Below, piece by piece: positions 53,848 to 61,646 of a DNA stretch of 64,000 nt (its first letter is position 1; each line of letters begins with the position of its first letter). The notes beneath the pieces were generated by a model. It was not told where the DNA came from. It worked only from the letters and a program-made list of their open reading frames with translations, and did no database searches. Location of the stretch: positions 5,704,001-5,768,000 of the forward strand of contig NZ_CP170094.1 in assembly GCF_042180575.1 (NCBI RefSeq), in the 5' to 3' direction. The translations under genes were made by a program, and so were the position numbers. This stretch comes from Bernardetia sp042180575 (lineage in GTDB: Bacteria; Bacteroidota; Bacteroidia; Cytophagales; Bernardetiaceae).

Positions 53848-54297
53848 TTAGCCAACTGAATCTGGAATCTCACTTGGTAAATTCTCTATTTTTTTTAAAA
53901 TATCTCTTGCACCATGTACTTTTAATTTGATAGCTCTTTTCAAAAAACCTAAAGCTAATTTTTGAGTTTCTTTATCTATTTCTCTGAAATATTCAATCTT
54001 TCCAACATACGAAGTAACTATTATGTCAAAGACATCTAAATTAGCTTGAGCATAATTGTTTTTATTAGCCATTAACATTGCCCAGTACAAAAAGTCTTTT
54101 GGGCTTTGTTCCCCATACAAAAACTTTAGTTCGTTATATGCAGATGTGTCTCCATCAAAAACTTTCTTAGTGAGCATTGAATAATCTTTCACAGATTTTT
54201 CATATCCACTATCAACAACATGTTGATCTTCTGTTTTAGTTTCCTCATTATTGCATGAGAATAAAACTAATAAAAATAAGATGCTCGATAATTTCAT
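53848..54297 (-). CDS. Helical lipoprotein, possible immunity protein
   Basis: 149 residues with a lipobox LFSC (Cys15) and a helical body (STAYNELKFLYGEQSPKDFL then YWAMLMANKNNYAQANLDVF), reminiscent of Sel1/TPR-like solenoids. It starts 13 bp downstream of the relic frame at 54310. Small helical lipoproteins in such places often act as immunity proteins for secreted toxins; this is inference only. No family is recognised. Confidence 0.65.
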   Translation of the reverse strand: MKLSSILFLLVLFSCNNEETKTEDQHVVDSGYEKSVKDYSMLTKKVFDGDTSAYNELKFLYGEQSPKDFLYWAMLMANKNNYAQANLDVFDIIVTSYVGKIEYFREIDKETQKLALGFLKRAIKLKVHGARDILKKIENLPSEIPDSVG

Positions 54298-54309
54298 CAG
54301 ATGTAAAAT

Positions 54310-54528
54310 TTAATTAGATACTTTTCCTATAGTACCTTTTATAACGTTCTTGATACCTTGAATAATATTACCTATTTGATTCTTTCTTTTTTCTTCTAAA
54401 GTTTGGTTAATAATTATAGGGACTGTATAGTCAGAAATTATCCCCTGCTGTGGCTCGTAAGATTGCCATCGCTTGACTTTGCCGATTGGGCAATATGTAT
54501 TCGGTTTCCAGTCGTGTATTTTATAATT
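54310..54528 (-). pseudogene. Relic 3' end of a larger gene, 72 codons without a start
   Basis: An open frame with a sensible composition but no start codon is bounded upstream by TAG (54529-54531). It reads HDWKPNTYCPIGKVKRWQSY, then EPQQGIISDYTVPIIINQTL, then a basic helix (EEKRKNQIGNIIQGIKNV) and a stop. The first half is richer in G+C than its surroundings. It looks like the C-terminal tail of a lost protein, perhaps a toxin-type or secreted protein, lying directly before a small lipoprotein gene. Confidence 0.5.
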
Positions 54529-54632
54529 CTAAACTCGTACAAATTTAAGATTTTAATATCAAAATTTGCAAAACCACAGATAATAATACTAATTTATTTT
54601 TCTAAACAAATCCGTATTATTATCTTGCATTC

Positions 54633-56084
54633 ATGAAAAAACTAAACAACTACATAGGAGGAGATTTTATTAATCCTTTTTTAGATAAATACATCGAAAA
54701 CTTAAATCCTGCAACAGGAAAGGCATTTTCACTAACTGCTAACTCTGACGAAAATGATGTACATCTAGCCGTTGAGGCTGCAAAAGCTGCTTTTCCAGAG
54801 TGGTCTTCTAAGGGGGCAGAACACCGTTCGAAATGGCTTTTAAAACTAGCTAATTATATAGAAGAAAATTTAGAAAAGTTTGCACAAGCAGAAACTGAAG
54901 ATAACGGAAAGCCTATTTCACTTTCTCGTTCGATGGATATTCCTCGTGCTATTCAAAATCTATCATTTTTTGCCACAGCTATTCTACATGACAAAGATGA
55001 AGCACACCATACTTCTACAAGTGTTTTGAATTACACATTACGTCAGCCTTTGGGTGTCGTAGGATGTATTTCGCCTTGGAATTTGCCTTTGTATTTATTC
55101 ACTTGGAAAATTGCGCCTGCGCTTGCTGCTGGTAATTGTGTAGTCGCCAAACCTTCCGAACTTACTCCTTATACGGCTTATTTGCTTTCAGAAGCCTGTC
55201 ATGCAATAGGTTTTCCTGATGGAGTTTTGAATATTGTACACGGATATGGACATAGAGTAGGCGAGCAAATTGTTGCACACGAAGATATAAAAGCGATTTC
55301 TTTTACAGGAGGAACACAGACAGGCAAAACGATTGCTTCAGTAGCTGCACCGATGTTTAAAAAACTTTCTTTAGAATTAGGAGGAAAAAATGCAACAATA
55401 GTTTTTGCAGATTCAGACTTAGAAGAAGCTGCTGAAACTGCTGTAAAAGCATCTTTTACCAATCAAGGACAAATTTGTTTGTGTGGTTCTAGGATTTTGA
55501 TAGAAGATAAAATTTATGAGAAATTCAAAACCAAATTTATAGAAAAAGTAAAAAAATTACAATTAGGCGACCCTTTAGAGGAAGCTACTCAGCAAGGCGC
55601 AACAGTTTCGAAAGTACATCAACAAAAAGTTTTGTCTTACATTGAAATTGCCAAACAAGAAGGAGGAATTATTTTGACAGGAGGAAATAAAGTAGCTACC
55701 GAAAATCTTCCAGAAAGATGTAAAGAAGGTTTTTTTATCGAACCAACAGTAATTGAAGGACTTTCAGCTTACTGCCGAACCAATCAAGAAGAAATTTTTG
55801 GAGCAGTAGCAACACTTATTCCATTCGAAAGTGAAAATGATGCCATAGAGTTTGCCAACTGTACACCTTACGGACTTTCAGCATCTGTTTGGACACAAAA
55901 TGTAACCCAAGCGCACCGAGTAGCTAGTAAATTAGAAACAGGAATTGTTTGGATAAATACGTGGTTATTGCGTGATTTGAGAACGCCTTTTGGTGGAGCA
56001 AAACAATCTGGAGTAGGCAGAGAAGGTGGCTATGAAGCACTTCGCTTTTTTACAGAAGATAAAAATGTGTGTATAAAGTTTTAA
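54633..56084 (+). CDS. Aldehyde dehydrogenase (2-aminomuconate/hydroxymuconic semialdehyde type)
   Basis: NAD-dependent aldehyde dehydrogenase. Catalytic Cys282 is in NQGQICLCGSR and Glu248 in LELGGKN. NAD-site segments SPWNLPL and SFTGGTQTGK are present. TWLLRDLRTPFGGAKQSGVG resembles the ALDH8/2-hydroxymuconic semialdehyde dehydrogenase group, suggesting a small carboxylated or aromatic ring-cleavage aldehyde. 483 residues is normal. It is convergent with oxyR. A hairpin and family D repeat follow. Confidence 0.92.
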   Translation: MKKLNNYIGGDFINPFLDKYIENLNPATGKAFSLTANSDENDVHLAVEAAKAAFPEWSSKGAEHRSKWLLKLANYIEENLEKFAQAETEDNGKPISLSRSMDIPRAIQNLSFFATAILHDKDEAHHTSTSVLNYTLRQPLGVVGCISPWNLPLYLFTWKIAPALAAGNCVVAKPSELTPYTAYLLSEACHAIGFPDGVLNIVHGYGHRVGEQIVAHEDIKAISFTGGTQTGKTIASVAAPMFKKLSLELGGKNATIVFADSDLEEAAETAVKASFTNQGQICLCGSRILIEDKIYEKFKTKFIEKVKKLQLGDPLEEATQQGATVSKVHQQKVLSYIEIAKQEGGIILTGGNKVATENLPERCKEGFFIEPTVIEGLSAYCRTNQEEIFGAVATLIPFESENDAIEFANCTPYGLSASVWTQNVTQAHRVASKLETGIVWINTWLLRDLRTPFGGAKQSGVGREGGYEALRFFTEDKNVCIKF

Positions 56085-56098
56085 AACATTTTTCAACT

Positions 56099-56124
56099 TT
56101 GACAGTCCTTTCAGAAGGCTGTCA
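56099..56124. terminator. Hairpin terminator after the aldehyde dehydrogenase
   Basis: TTGACAGTCCTT and AAGGCTGTCAA pair with one bulged T and a TCAG loop. It overlaps the start of the family D repeat region. No clear T run follows. Confidence 0.6.
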
Positions 56125-56147
56125 ATAGTTGATAAAAATATATGAAA

Positions 56148-56196
56148 CTATTGTCAGAGTTATTTTGGATTACCAAAAAACCACTGACAAAGTTTT
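56148..56196. repeat. Family D hairpin repeat
   Basis: ACTATTGTCAGAGTTATTTT then GGATTACCAAAAAACCACTG and ACAAAG. Outer TTGTCAG/CTGACAA and inner TTTTGG/CCAAAA stems are seen. Confidence 0.8.
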
Positions 56197-56208
56197 TGTA
56201 AATAGAAT

Positions 56209-57159
56209 TTATTTTTTCTTAATAACTGTACTCAAAACTTCTTTTTTTAGAGCTGTTTTCATCTCATTAGGAATGGCTTTTAAGATTTCATTTTCTAAAG
56301 AAAGTAATAATTTTTCTTTGACAAAATGACGGTAAGTTACCAAACCAATTTCACGAACAGGTGCAGGACTTTTGAAATAACGAATGTTTTGCATCTGTTT
56401 TTCGGTCATATCAGCCAAAGCAAGACTCGGAATAATTGTAATTCCATTATTTATTTCTATAATTTTCTTGAGCGTTTCGATACTTGCTGCTGCAAAATCT
56501 AACTGATGAATTTCTTTTTCTTTACTTTTTAGTTCGCATAAATTAATGACTTGTGAACGCAAACAATGTCCTTCTTCCAAAAGCCATAATCTATTTACAT
56601 CAATATCTTCTGCCAAAAGATATTTTTTATTCATAAACTTTTCAGTTGAAGAAGCATAAACCACAAATTGTTCATAAAAAAGAGGTTTTTCGATCAACAT
56701 TTTATTTTCTAAAGGCGTTGCCAAAATTGCTGCATCAATTTCATTTCGTTCTAATCGTTGTACAATTTCCTCCGTAGTCAGTTCGCTAATCTGAACTTTT
56801 ACTAAAGGATAATTTTTGAGAAACGAAGGTAGAAATAATGGTAAAAGATAAGGAGCAAGGGTTGGAATGATTCCAATTCGAAGATTTCCACTTACTTTAT
56901 CTTGTTCTTCATTAACCAACTCTTTTATTTTTTGAGCGTGTTGAAGTGTAATTTTGGCTTGTAAAATAATTTTTTCGCCTATATCTGTCGGCACAACAGG
57001 CTGTTTACTTCTATCAAAAATCTTGACTTCTAACTCTTCTTCTAATTTTTTTATCATCATACTAAGTGTTGCTTGCGTTACAAAACACGTTTCGGCAGCT
57101 TTTACAAAATGACGGTATTTATCAATAGCAATGATATATTCTAGTTGTTGTAGGTTCAT
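56209..57159 (-). CDS. oxyR: OxyR-type LysR regulator of peroxide stress
   Basis: 316 residues. The N-terminal winged HTH is FVKAAETCFVTQATLSMMIK. The redox pair is Cys199 and Cys208 in EEGHCLRSQVINLCELK, the same numbers and spacing as in E. coli OxyR. The regulatory domain has the usual TLAPYLLP and LATPLE segments. It should switch on peroxide defence genes on disulfide formation. No catalase or alkyl hydroperoxide reductase gene is adjacent. Confidence 0.92.
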   Translation of the reverse strand: MNLQQLEYIIAIDKYRHFVKAAETCFVTQATLSMMIKKLEEELEVKIFDRSKQPVVPTDIGEKIILQAKITLQHAQKIKELVNEEQDKVSGNLRIGIIPTLAPYLLPLFLPSFLKNYPLVKVQISELTTEEIVQRLERNEIDAAILATPLENKMLIEKPLFYEQFVVYASSTEKFMNKKYLLAEDIDVNRLWLLEEGHCLRSQVINLCELKSKEKEIHQLDFAAASIETLKKIIEINNGITIIPSLALADMTEKQMQNIRYFKSPAPVREIGLVTYRHFVKEKLLLSLENEILKAIPNEMKTALKKEVLSTVIKKK

Positions 57160-57401
57160 AAAAAATGTTGAGGTATAGATTTTTAGTATGTAAATATAAT
57201 AATTATTGATTTCATTTATAACTTATTTCAAGTTGCACTATAAATCATCTATTTTGAGAAAAATAAAACATTTATTTATATTCTATGTTAATTAAGTGTA
57301 ATTCAATACTGCTTAAAGAGTAAGTATATATTGTTTTAATATGTATTATTTCAACTCTATTTTTTGAAGTAGTTTTATTTTTTAATCTAAATCATTTTTT
57401 T

Positions 57402-58010
57402 ATGTTTACTCAGAAAAACACTAAACCATTTTCAAAATGGTTAAAACTTTTATTTACCTTAACACTTTGTATAGCTTTCTTTGCTTCTTGTGATGACGAT
57501 AATGAACTCACACCCGAACAAATAGAAGAACAAAGAAAAAACGAAATAGTTGGTACGTGGGATTTTGCAAGCTCTACAATTACTACCCCATTAGCTCCAG
57601 AAGAAGACTCAGATTATCGTGATATCAAAACTACACTAGGAGCAGTAGGACAGGTAAATGCCTCTGAATTGGAATTAAATGCTGATGGTACTTATAAATT
57701 TACCAACGGAATTATTGGAGGTGGTATGTATATAATCACAGGTAACTGGGAATTTAGATCAGATGATGAATTTCAAGCTGATTTTATTCAGTTGAAAGGC
57801 TTTTATAAGCAATTATTAAATCGTCTTGATGCTGATACAGATTTCTTTAATGATGTTTTTGCAGAAAGTTTTGAAAATTTTCAAATTATTTCAAGAACAG
57901 AAAACGAAATTCAGCTTTCTAATGAAGGAATAATTGTTGAAGAATCTACTACTAATGCACCACCAAGAAATATCTCTGTAGAAGGCAAATATACCATTAC
58001 TCGCAAATAA
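57402..58010 (+). CDS. Lipocalin-like lipoprotein
   Basis: 202 residues. A lipobox FASC gives Cys30, followed by DDDNELTPEQ, which fits a surface-export signal. The body starts IVGTWDFASSTI (GxW) and has TYKFTNGIIGGGMYIITGNW and a beta-rich end with EGKYTITRK. These are the marks of lipocalin-like lipoproteins of Bacteroidota. The ligand is unknown. It is a single gene with its own terminator. Confidence 0.8.
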   Translation: MFTQKNTKPFSKWLKLLFTLTLCIAFFASCDDDNELTPEQIEEQRKNEIVGTWDFASSTITTPLAPEEDSDYRDIKTTLGAVGQVNASELELNADGTYKFTNGIIGGGMYIITGNWEFRSDDEFQADFIQLKGFYKQLLNRLDADTDFFNDVFAESFENFQIISRTENEIQLSNEGIIVEESTTNAPPRNISVEGKYTITRK

Positions 58011-58038
58011 TACAAATAAAAGACTTTAGTCATACAAG

Positions 58039-58070
58039 ACTACTTCTATTCATTTAGAAGTAGTTTTTTT
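58039..58070 (+). terminator. Rho-independent terminator after the lipocalin-like gene
   Basis: Perfect 10-bp stem ACTACTTCTA/TAGAAGTAGT with a 6-nt loop and seven T. Confidence 0.9.
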
Positions 58071-58114
58071 ATGAGGTAAACTCTATAAGATTATAATTAA
58101 GATAGTATTTTTCG

Positions 58115-58122
58115 TAAATTTG
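58115..58122 (+). promoter_or_regulatory. Putative -7 box for dusB
   Basis: TAAATTTG is an exact TANNTTTG match, about 66 nt before the start codon. Confidence 0.4.
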
Positions 58123-58188
58123 TCAAGATATTCAACATATCAAAGTTCATTTTGAGAAAAAATAAAAAAATATATAGAAATAAATAAT

Positions 58189-59193
58189 ATGGTAAAGATT
58201 GGAAATGTAGAGTTAGGAGATTTTCCTCTGTTGCTTGCACCGATGGAAGATGTAAGCGACCCTCCTTTTCGTGCCGTCTGTAAAGCCTGTGGCGCAGATA
58301 TGATGTACACTGAATTTATTTCGGTAGAAGGATTGATAAGAGATGCTGATAAAAGTGTAGAAAAATTAGATATTTTTGATTATGAACGTCCTGTTGGTAT
58401 TCAAATTTTTGGAGCTGAATTAGATTCTATGCTCAAAGCTACCGAAATTGTAGAGCGAGAAAATCCAGAAGTTTTGGATATAAATTTTGGTTGCCCTGTC
58501 AAAAAAGTAGTTTGTAAAGGTGCAGGTGCAGGGATTTTGAAAGATATTCCTAAAATGGAATTGTTATCAAAAGAAATTGTAAACCGTTCGAATCTTCCTG
58601 TAACAGTCAAAACTCGTTTGGGTTGGGATCATGATTCTATCAAAATTTTGGAAGTTGCAAAGCGTTTGCAAGGTGTTGGTGTTCAGGCACTTTCAATTCA
58701 TGGACGTACTCGCAAGCAAATGTACACAGGGGAAGCTGATTGGTCGTATATTGCAGAAGTCAAAAATAGTCCTGATATTCATATTCCTATCTTTGGAAAT
58801 GGTGATATTGATTCGCCTCAAAAAGCATTAGAATACAAAAATCGTTTTGGCGTTGATGGAATTATGATAGGACGTGCAGCCATTGGTTATCCTTGGATTT
58901 TTAGAGAGATAAAGCATTATTTAGCTACTGGCGAATTATTACCTCCTCCAACATTAGCCGAACGTTTAGATATTTGTAGAAAACATTTTTTATTTTCTTT
59001 AGAATGGAAAAAAAGCGAAATTGTAGCTATTAATGAAATGAAACGTCATTATGCAGCTTACTTTAAAGGATTGAGAGGAATCAAACAATATAGAATGCGA
59101 TTGGTTCAATCTAGCAGTTCGACAGAAGTATTTGATATTCTAAACGAAATCGAAATCCAATATGCAGATGTGGAATTTGCTCACGAATATTAA
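58189..59193 (+). CDS. dusB: tRNA-dihydrouridine synthase (DusB type)
   Basis: FMN enzyme that reduces uridines in tRNA. APMEDVSDPPFRAVCKACGA opens the TIM barrel. INFGCPVKKVVCKGAGAG carries the catalytic Cys109. VTVKTRLGWD, LSIHGRTRKQMYTGEADW and IFGNGDI complete the FMN and tRNA sites. 334 residues is normal. gldH follows 66 bp downstream on the same strand, with a small hairpin between. Confidence 0.95.
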   Translation: MVKIGNVELGDFPLLLAPMEDVSDPPFRAVCKACGADMMYTEFISVEGLIRDADKSVEKLDIFDYERPVGIQIFGAELDSMLKATEIVERENPEVLDINFGCPVKKVVCKGAGAGILKDIPKMELLSKEIVNRSNLPVTVKTRLGWDHDSIKILEVAKRLQGVGVQALSIHGRTRKQMYTGEADWSYIAEVKNSPDIHIPIFGNGDIDSPQKALEYKNRFGVDGIMIGRAAIGYPWIFREIKHYLATGELLPPPTLAERLDICRKHFLFSLEWKKSEIVAINEMKRHYAAYFKGLRGIKQYRMRLVQSSSSTEVFDILNEIEIQYADVEFAHEY

Positions 59194-59214
59194 TCTACAC
59201 AAAATTATAATCAC

Positions 59215-59242
59215 AAAAACAGACAAGATGTCTGTTCTACAT
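59215..59242. repeat. Family E hairpin (reverse)
   Basis: In reverse it reads TGTAGAACAGACATCTTGTC then TGTTTTT. The stem is AACAGACA/TGTCTGTT, between dusB and gldH. Confidence 0.75.
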
Positions 59243-59259
59243 TAAACCCCAAAATTATC

Positions 59260-59742
59260 ATGAAATTTATCAAATCTATTTTTCCAATTCTTACTTTAGC
59301 AGTCTTATTTCTATCTACTTCTTGTGATGAAAATAATATTTATAGAAATCACGAAGATGTAAATTCAGTAGGTTTCAAGTGGAATATGAGCGACGAGAAA
59401 ACCTATAAAGTCAATGTAGAAGAAGAAGGAATGTATGATATTTCTATCGAACTTCGTCACGGAATTAGTATTCCTTATCAAAACGTATTGCTGACTCTTA
59501 CTTATGAAACACCAGACGGAAAAGCGACTGAAGAGAAAGTAGATTTTGCACTTCGTGATGCACAAAATGCACCATTAGGACAAGGTGTAGGGGATACATT
59601 TGATACACAACAAAAAGTAATGAGTAATTTTAAATTAGAAAAAGGAACTTATACTTTTAAGATTAAACATGCTTTGCCACAAGCTGACCCACTTAGTCCG
59701 ATTTTAGAAGTAGGTTTGGTAGTAGATAAAGCAAAAAAATAA
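59260..59742 (+). CDS. gldH: GldH-like gliding motility lipoprotein
   Basis: 160 residues with a lipobox STSC (Cys23). The body is beta-rich: VGFKWNMSDEKTYKVNVEEE, YDISIELRHGISIPYQNVLL and FDTQQKVMSNFKLEKGTYTF. This order, with a strand pattern ending in KIKHALPQADPLSPILEVGL, fits GldH, an essential lipoprotein of gliding and type IX secretion. The match is by eye; other lipoprotein families are possible. It agrees with the giant protein that carries a gliding-type sorting domain. Confidence 0.7.
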   Translation: MKFIKSIFPILTLAVLFLSTSCDENNIYRNHEDVNSVGFKWNMSDEKTYKVNVEEEGMYDISIELRHGISIPYQNVLLTLTYETPDGKATEEKVDFALRDAQNAPLGQGVGDTFDTQQKVMSNFKLEKGTYTFKIKHALPQADPLSPILEVGLVVDKAKK

Positions 59743-59751
59743 ATCTGTAGT

Positions 59752-59801
59752 GTAGCATACCTTTTAAGGTGCGAAAATGTAATGTAGCCTTTAGGCTGCG
59801 A
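59752..59801. repeat. Two tandem family E hairpins
   Basis: TGTAGCATACCTTTTAAGGT then GCG (59752-59774), and TGTAGCCTTTAGGCTGCG (about 59784-59801). The stems are ACCTT/AAGGT and AGCC/GGCT. Confidence 0.75.
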
Positions 59802-59823
59802 TTTATAATTAGATAAAATAACT

Positions 59824-60537
59824 ATGAATCTTCAACTCATTCCTGCCATTGATTTAATTGATGGCAAATGTGTTCGTCTTACCCATGGCGATTACGACAC
59901 ACAAAAGATATATAATTCAGATCCATTAGACCAAGCTAAAATCTTCGAAGACAAAGGAATAAAAAGACTACATATTGTCGACTTAGATGGTGCAAAAGCT
60001 GGCAAACCTCAACATTTACAAGTTTTAGAAAAAATAGCTTCTCAGACCGATTTAATTATTGATTTTGGGGGTGGTATTCGTGATTCTGATTCTATTAAAA
60101 GTATTCTTTCTAGTGGAGCAAAGATGATAAGTGCTGGAAGTGTAGCCGTAAAAAAACCAGAATTATTTGAAAGTTGGCTTTCTGAATTTGGTGGAAACTC
60201 TATTTTATTGGCTGCTGATGTTCGTGGAGAAAAACTACTTACCGATGCGTGGAAAAATGAAAGTGAGTTTACTATTTTTGAATTTATTGAAAATTGGAAA
60301 CAAAAAGGACTTACGCAGTTTTTCTGTACTGATATTACAAAAGATGGCGCATTAGAAGGTTTAAATACTGATTTTTATGGAGAATTAAAAACTAAATTTC
60401 CTACTCTTACAGTAATTGCAAGTGGTGGTGTAACCAGTCAAGACGATTTAATAGAACTTGATAAATTAGGTGTTGATGGTGCAATCGTAGGAAAGGCAAT
60501 TTATGAAGAACGAATAATATTACCAATTACGAATTAA
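59824..60537 (+). CDS. hisA: Phosphoribosylformimino-5-aminoimidazole carboxamide ribotide isomerase
   Basis: TIM-barrel isomerase of histidine synthesis. Catalytic Asp8 is in IPAIDLIDGKCVRL and the second Asp in TDITKDGALEGLN. FGGGIRD and IASGGVTSQDDL hold the phosphate-binding loops. 237 residues is normal. The last residues PITN and stop come from a family C repeat. hisF follows 69 bp downstream without hisH in between. Confidence 0.95.
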   Translation: MNLQLIPAIDLIDGKCVRLTHGDYDTQKIYNSDPLDQAKIFEDKGIKRLHIVDLDGAKAGKPQHLQVLEKIASQTDLIIDFGGGIRDSDSIKSILSSGAKMISAGSVAVKKPELFESWLSEFGGNSILLAADVRGEKLLTDAWKNESEFTIFEFIENWKQKGLTQFFCTDITKDGALEGLNTDFYGELKTKFPTLTVIASGGVTSQDDLIELDKLGVDGAIVGKAIYEERIILPITN

Positions 60538-60556
60538 AAATTACGAATTACGGAAT
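60525..60556. repeat. Family C AATTACGAATTA repeat at the hisA 3' end
   Basis: AATTACGAATTAAAAATT, then ACGAATTACGGAAT. It contains the hisA stop codon and matches the repeat at 31083. Confidence 0.85.
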
Positions 60557-60606
60557 GAGAATTTATCTTATAGCATATTTTTCTTATTTCATTAAAAATT
60601 AAATTA

Positions 60607-61365
60607 GTGTTATCCAAAAGAATAATTCCCTGTTTAGATATAAAAGACGGTCAGACCGTAAAAGGAGTTCAGTTTGAAGAACTTCGTTTTGCTGGCGACC
60701 CAGTTGAACTTGGCGAAAAATATGCAAAAGAAGGAGCTGACGAACTTGTCTTTTTAGACATAACAGCTACTCATGAAAAACGAAAAACACTCAAAGAGTT
60801 AGCTCTTCGCATTGCTAAAAACCTAAATATTCCTTTTACAGTTGGTGGTGGTGTGAGTAGTGTTGAAGATGTTTCAGTTTTGCTAGAAGCTGGAGCAGAT
60901 AAAGTAACTATTAATTCGGCTGCCGTTCTGAATCCAAAACTCATTGAAGAAACTTCTAAACGTTTTGGCAATCAATGTATTGTTATTGCGATTGATGCTA
61001 AAAAAAATAACGCAGGAAAATGGGAAGTCCATACAGGAGGAGGACGAAAAAACTTAGAAATTGATTTGTTCGAATGGGCAAAAGAAGCACAAGAAAGAGG
61101 TGCAGGAGAAATTTTGTTTACTTCAATGAGTCATGATGGAACAAAAAATGGTTTTGCTTGTGATGTCTATTCAAAATTAGGTCAGATTTGCAGCATTCCA
61201 ATTATTGCAAGTGGTGGTGCAGGAAATTCACAGCATTTTGTAGATGTCTTTAATAATGGAAAAGCTGATGCTGCTCTTGCTGCAAGTATTTTTCACTTTG
61301 GAGAAATTCCTGTTCCTGTTTTGAAAAAAGAGCTTTTTGAGAAGGGAATACACGTTAGAATTTAG
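60607..61365 (+). CDS. hisF: Imidazole glycerol phosphate synthase cyclase subunit
   Basis: Cyclises PRFAR to imidazoleglycerol phosphate and AICAR using ammonia from HisH. The start is GTG at 60607, giving VLSKRIIPCLDIKDGQTVKG with catalytic Asp11. The second Asp is in FTSMSHDGTKNGF. FTVGGGVSSVEDV and IASGGAGNS are the phosphate loops. 252 residues is normal. The partner hisH is not in the window. Confidence 0.95.
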   Translation: MLSKRIIPCLDIKDGQTVKGVQFEELRFAGDPVELGEKYAKEGADELVFLDITATHEKRKTLKELALRIAKNLNIPFTVGGGVSSVEDVSVLLEAGADKVTINSAAVLNPKLIEETSKRFGNQCIVIAIDAKKNNAGKWEVHTGGGRKNLEIDLFEWAKEAQERGAGEILFTSMSHDGTKNGFACDVYSKLGQICSIPIIASGGAGNSQHFVDVFNNGKADAALAASIFHFGEIPVPVLKKELFEKGIHVRI

Positions 61366-61426
61366 TGATTAATGAAATCTATATTTTTGGTTTCTATTTA
61401 TAAAAAAAGCCATAGTACTAGATATG

Positions 61427-61527
61427 GGTGCTAAATCGTCAGTGGGGACACCGACAATGGCGAGAGTTTTATTTAAAAAACTCTTTTTTGCCGTTGTTAG
61501 TTTCCTCTCCAACGACAATATTTCCGT
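61427..61527. repeat. Facing pair of family A-type repeats
   Basis: CAGTGGGGACACCGACAATG then GCGAGAG faces CTCTTTTTTGCCGTTGTTAG and TTTCC. The halves are inverted. The stretch has no ORF. Confidence 0.6.
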
Positions 61528-61535
61528 ACTTTAAA

Positions 61536-61571
61536 AAAAGCTCATTTATTTTGGTAAATAAATGAGCTTTT
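61536..61571. terminator. Bidirectional terminator between hisF and the peroxiredoxin-like gene
   Basis: 16-bp perfect stem AAAAGCTCATTTATTT with a TGGT loop and A/T flanks on both sides. Confidence 0.88.
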
Positions 61572-61646
61572 GAGTTTATAATTTATTGGCAGTTAGGTAT
61601 TTGTGTTTATTTGTCATTTACCATTAATAACTTACCATTCCTTATT

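Noticed and set aside
54403..54636. Plus-strand open frame before the aldehyde dehydrogenase
   Set aside because: It is antisense to the relic frame at 54310, whose composition is much more protein-like.
57160..57401. OxyR binding site upstream of oxyR
   Set aside because: No ATAG-n7-CTAT pattern could be found in the divergent region.
60538..60606. A hisH gene between hisA and hisF
   Set aside because: Only 69 bp, occupied partly by the family C repeat; no coding capacity.
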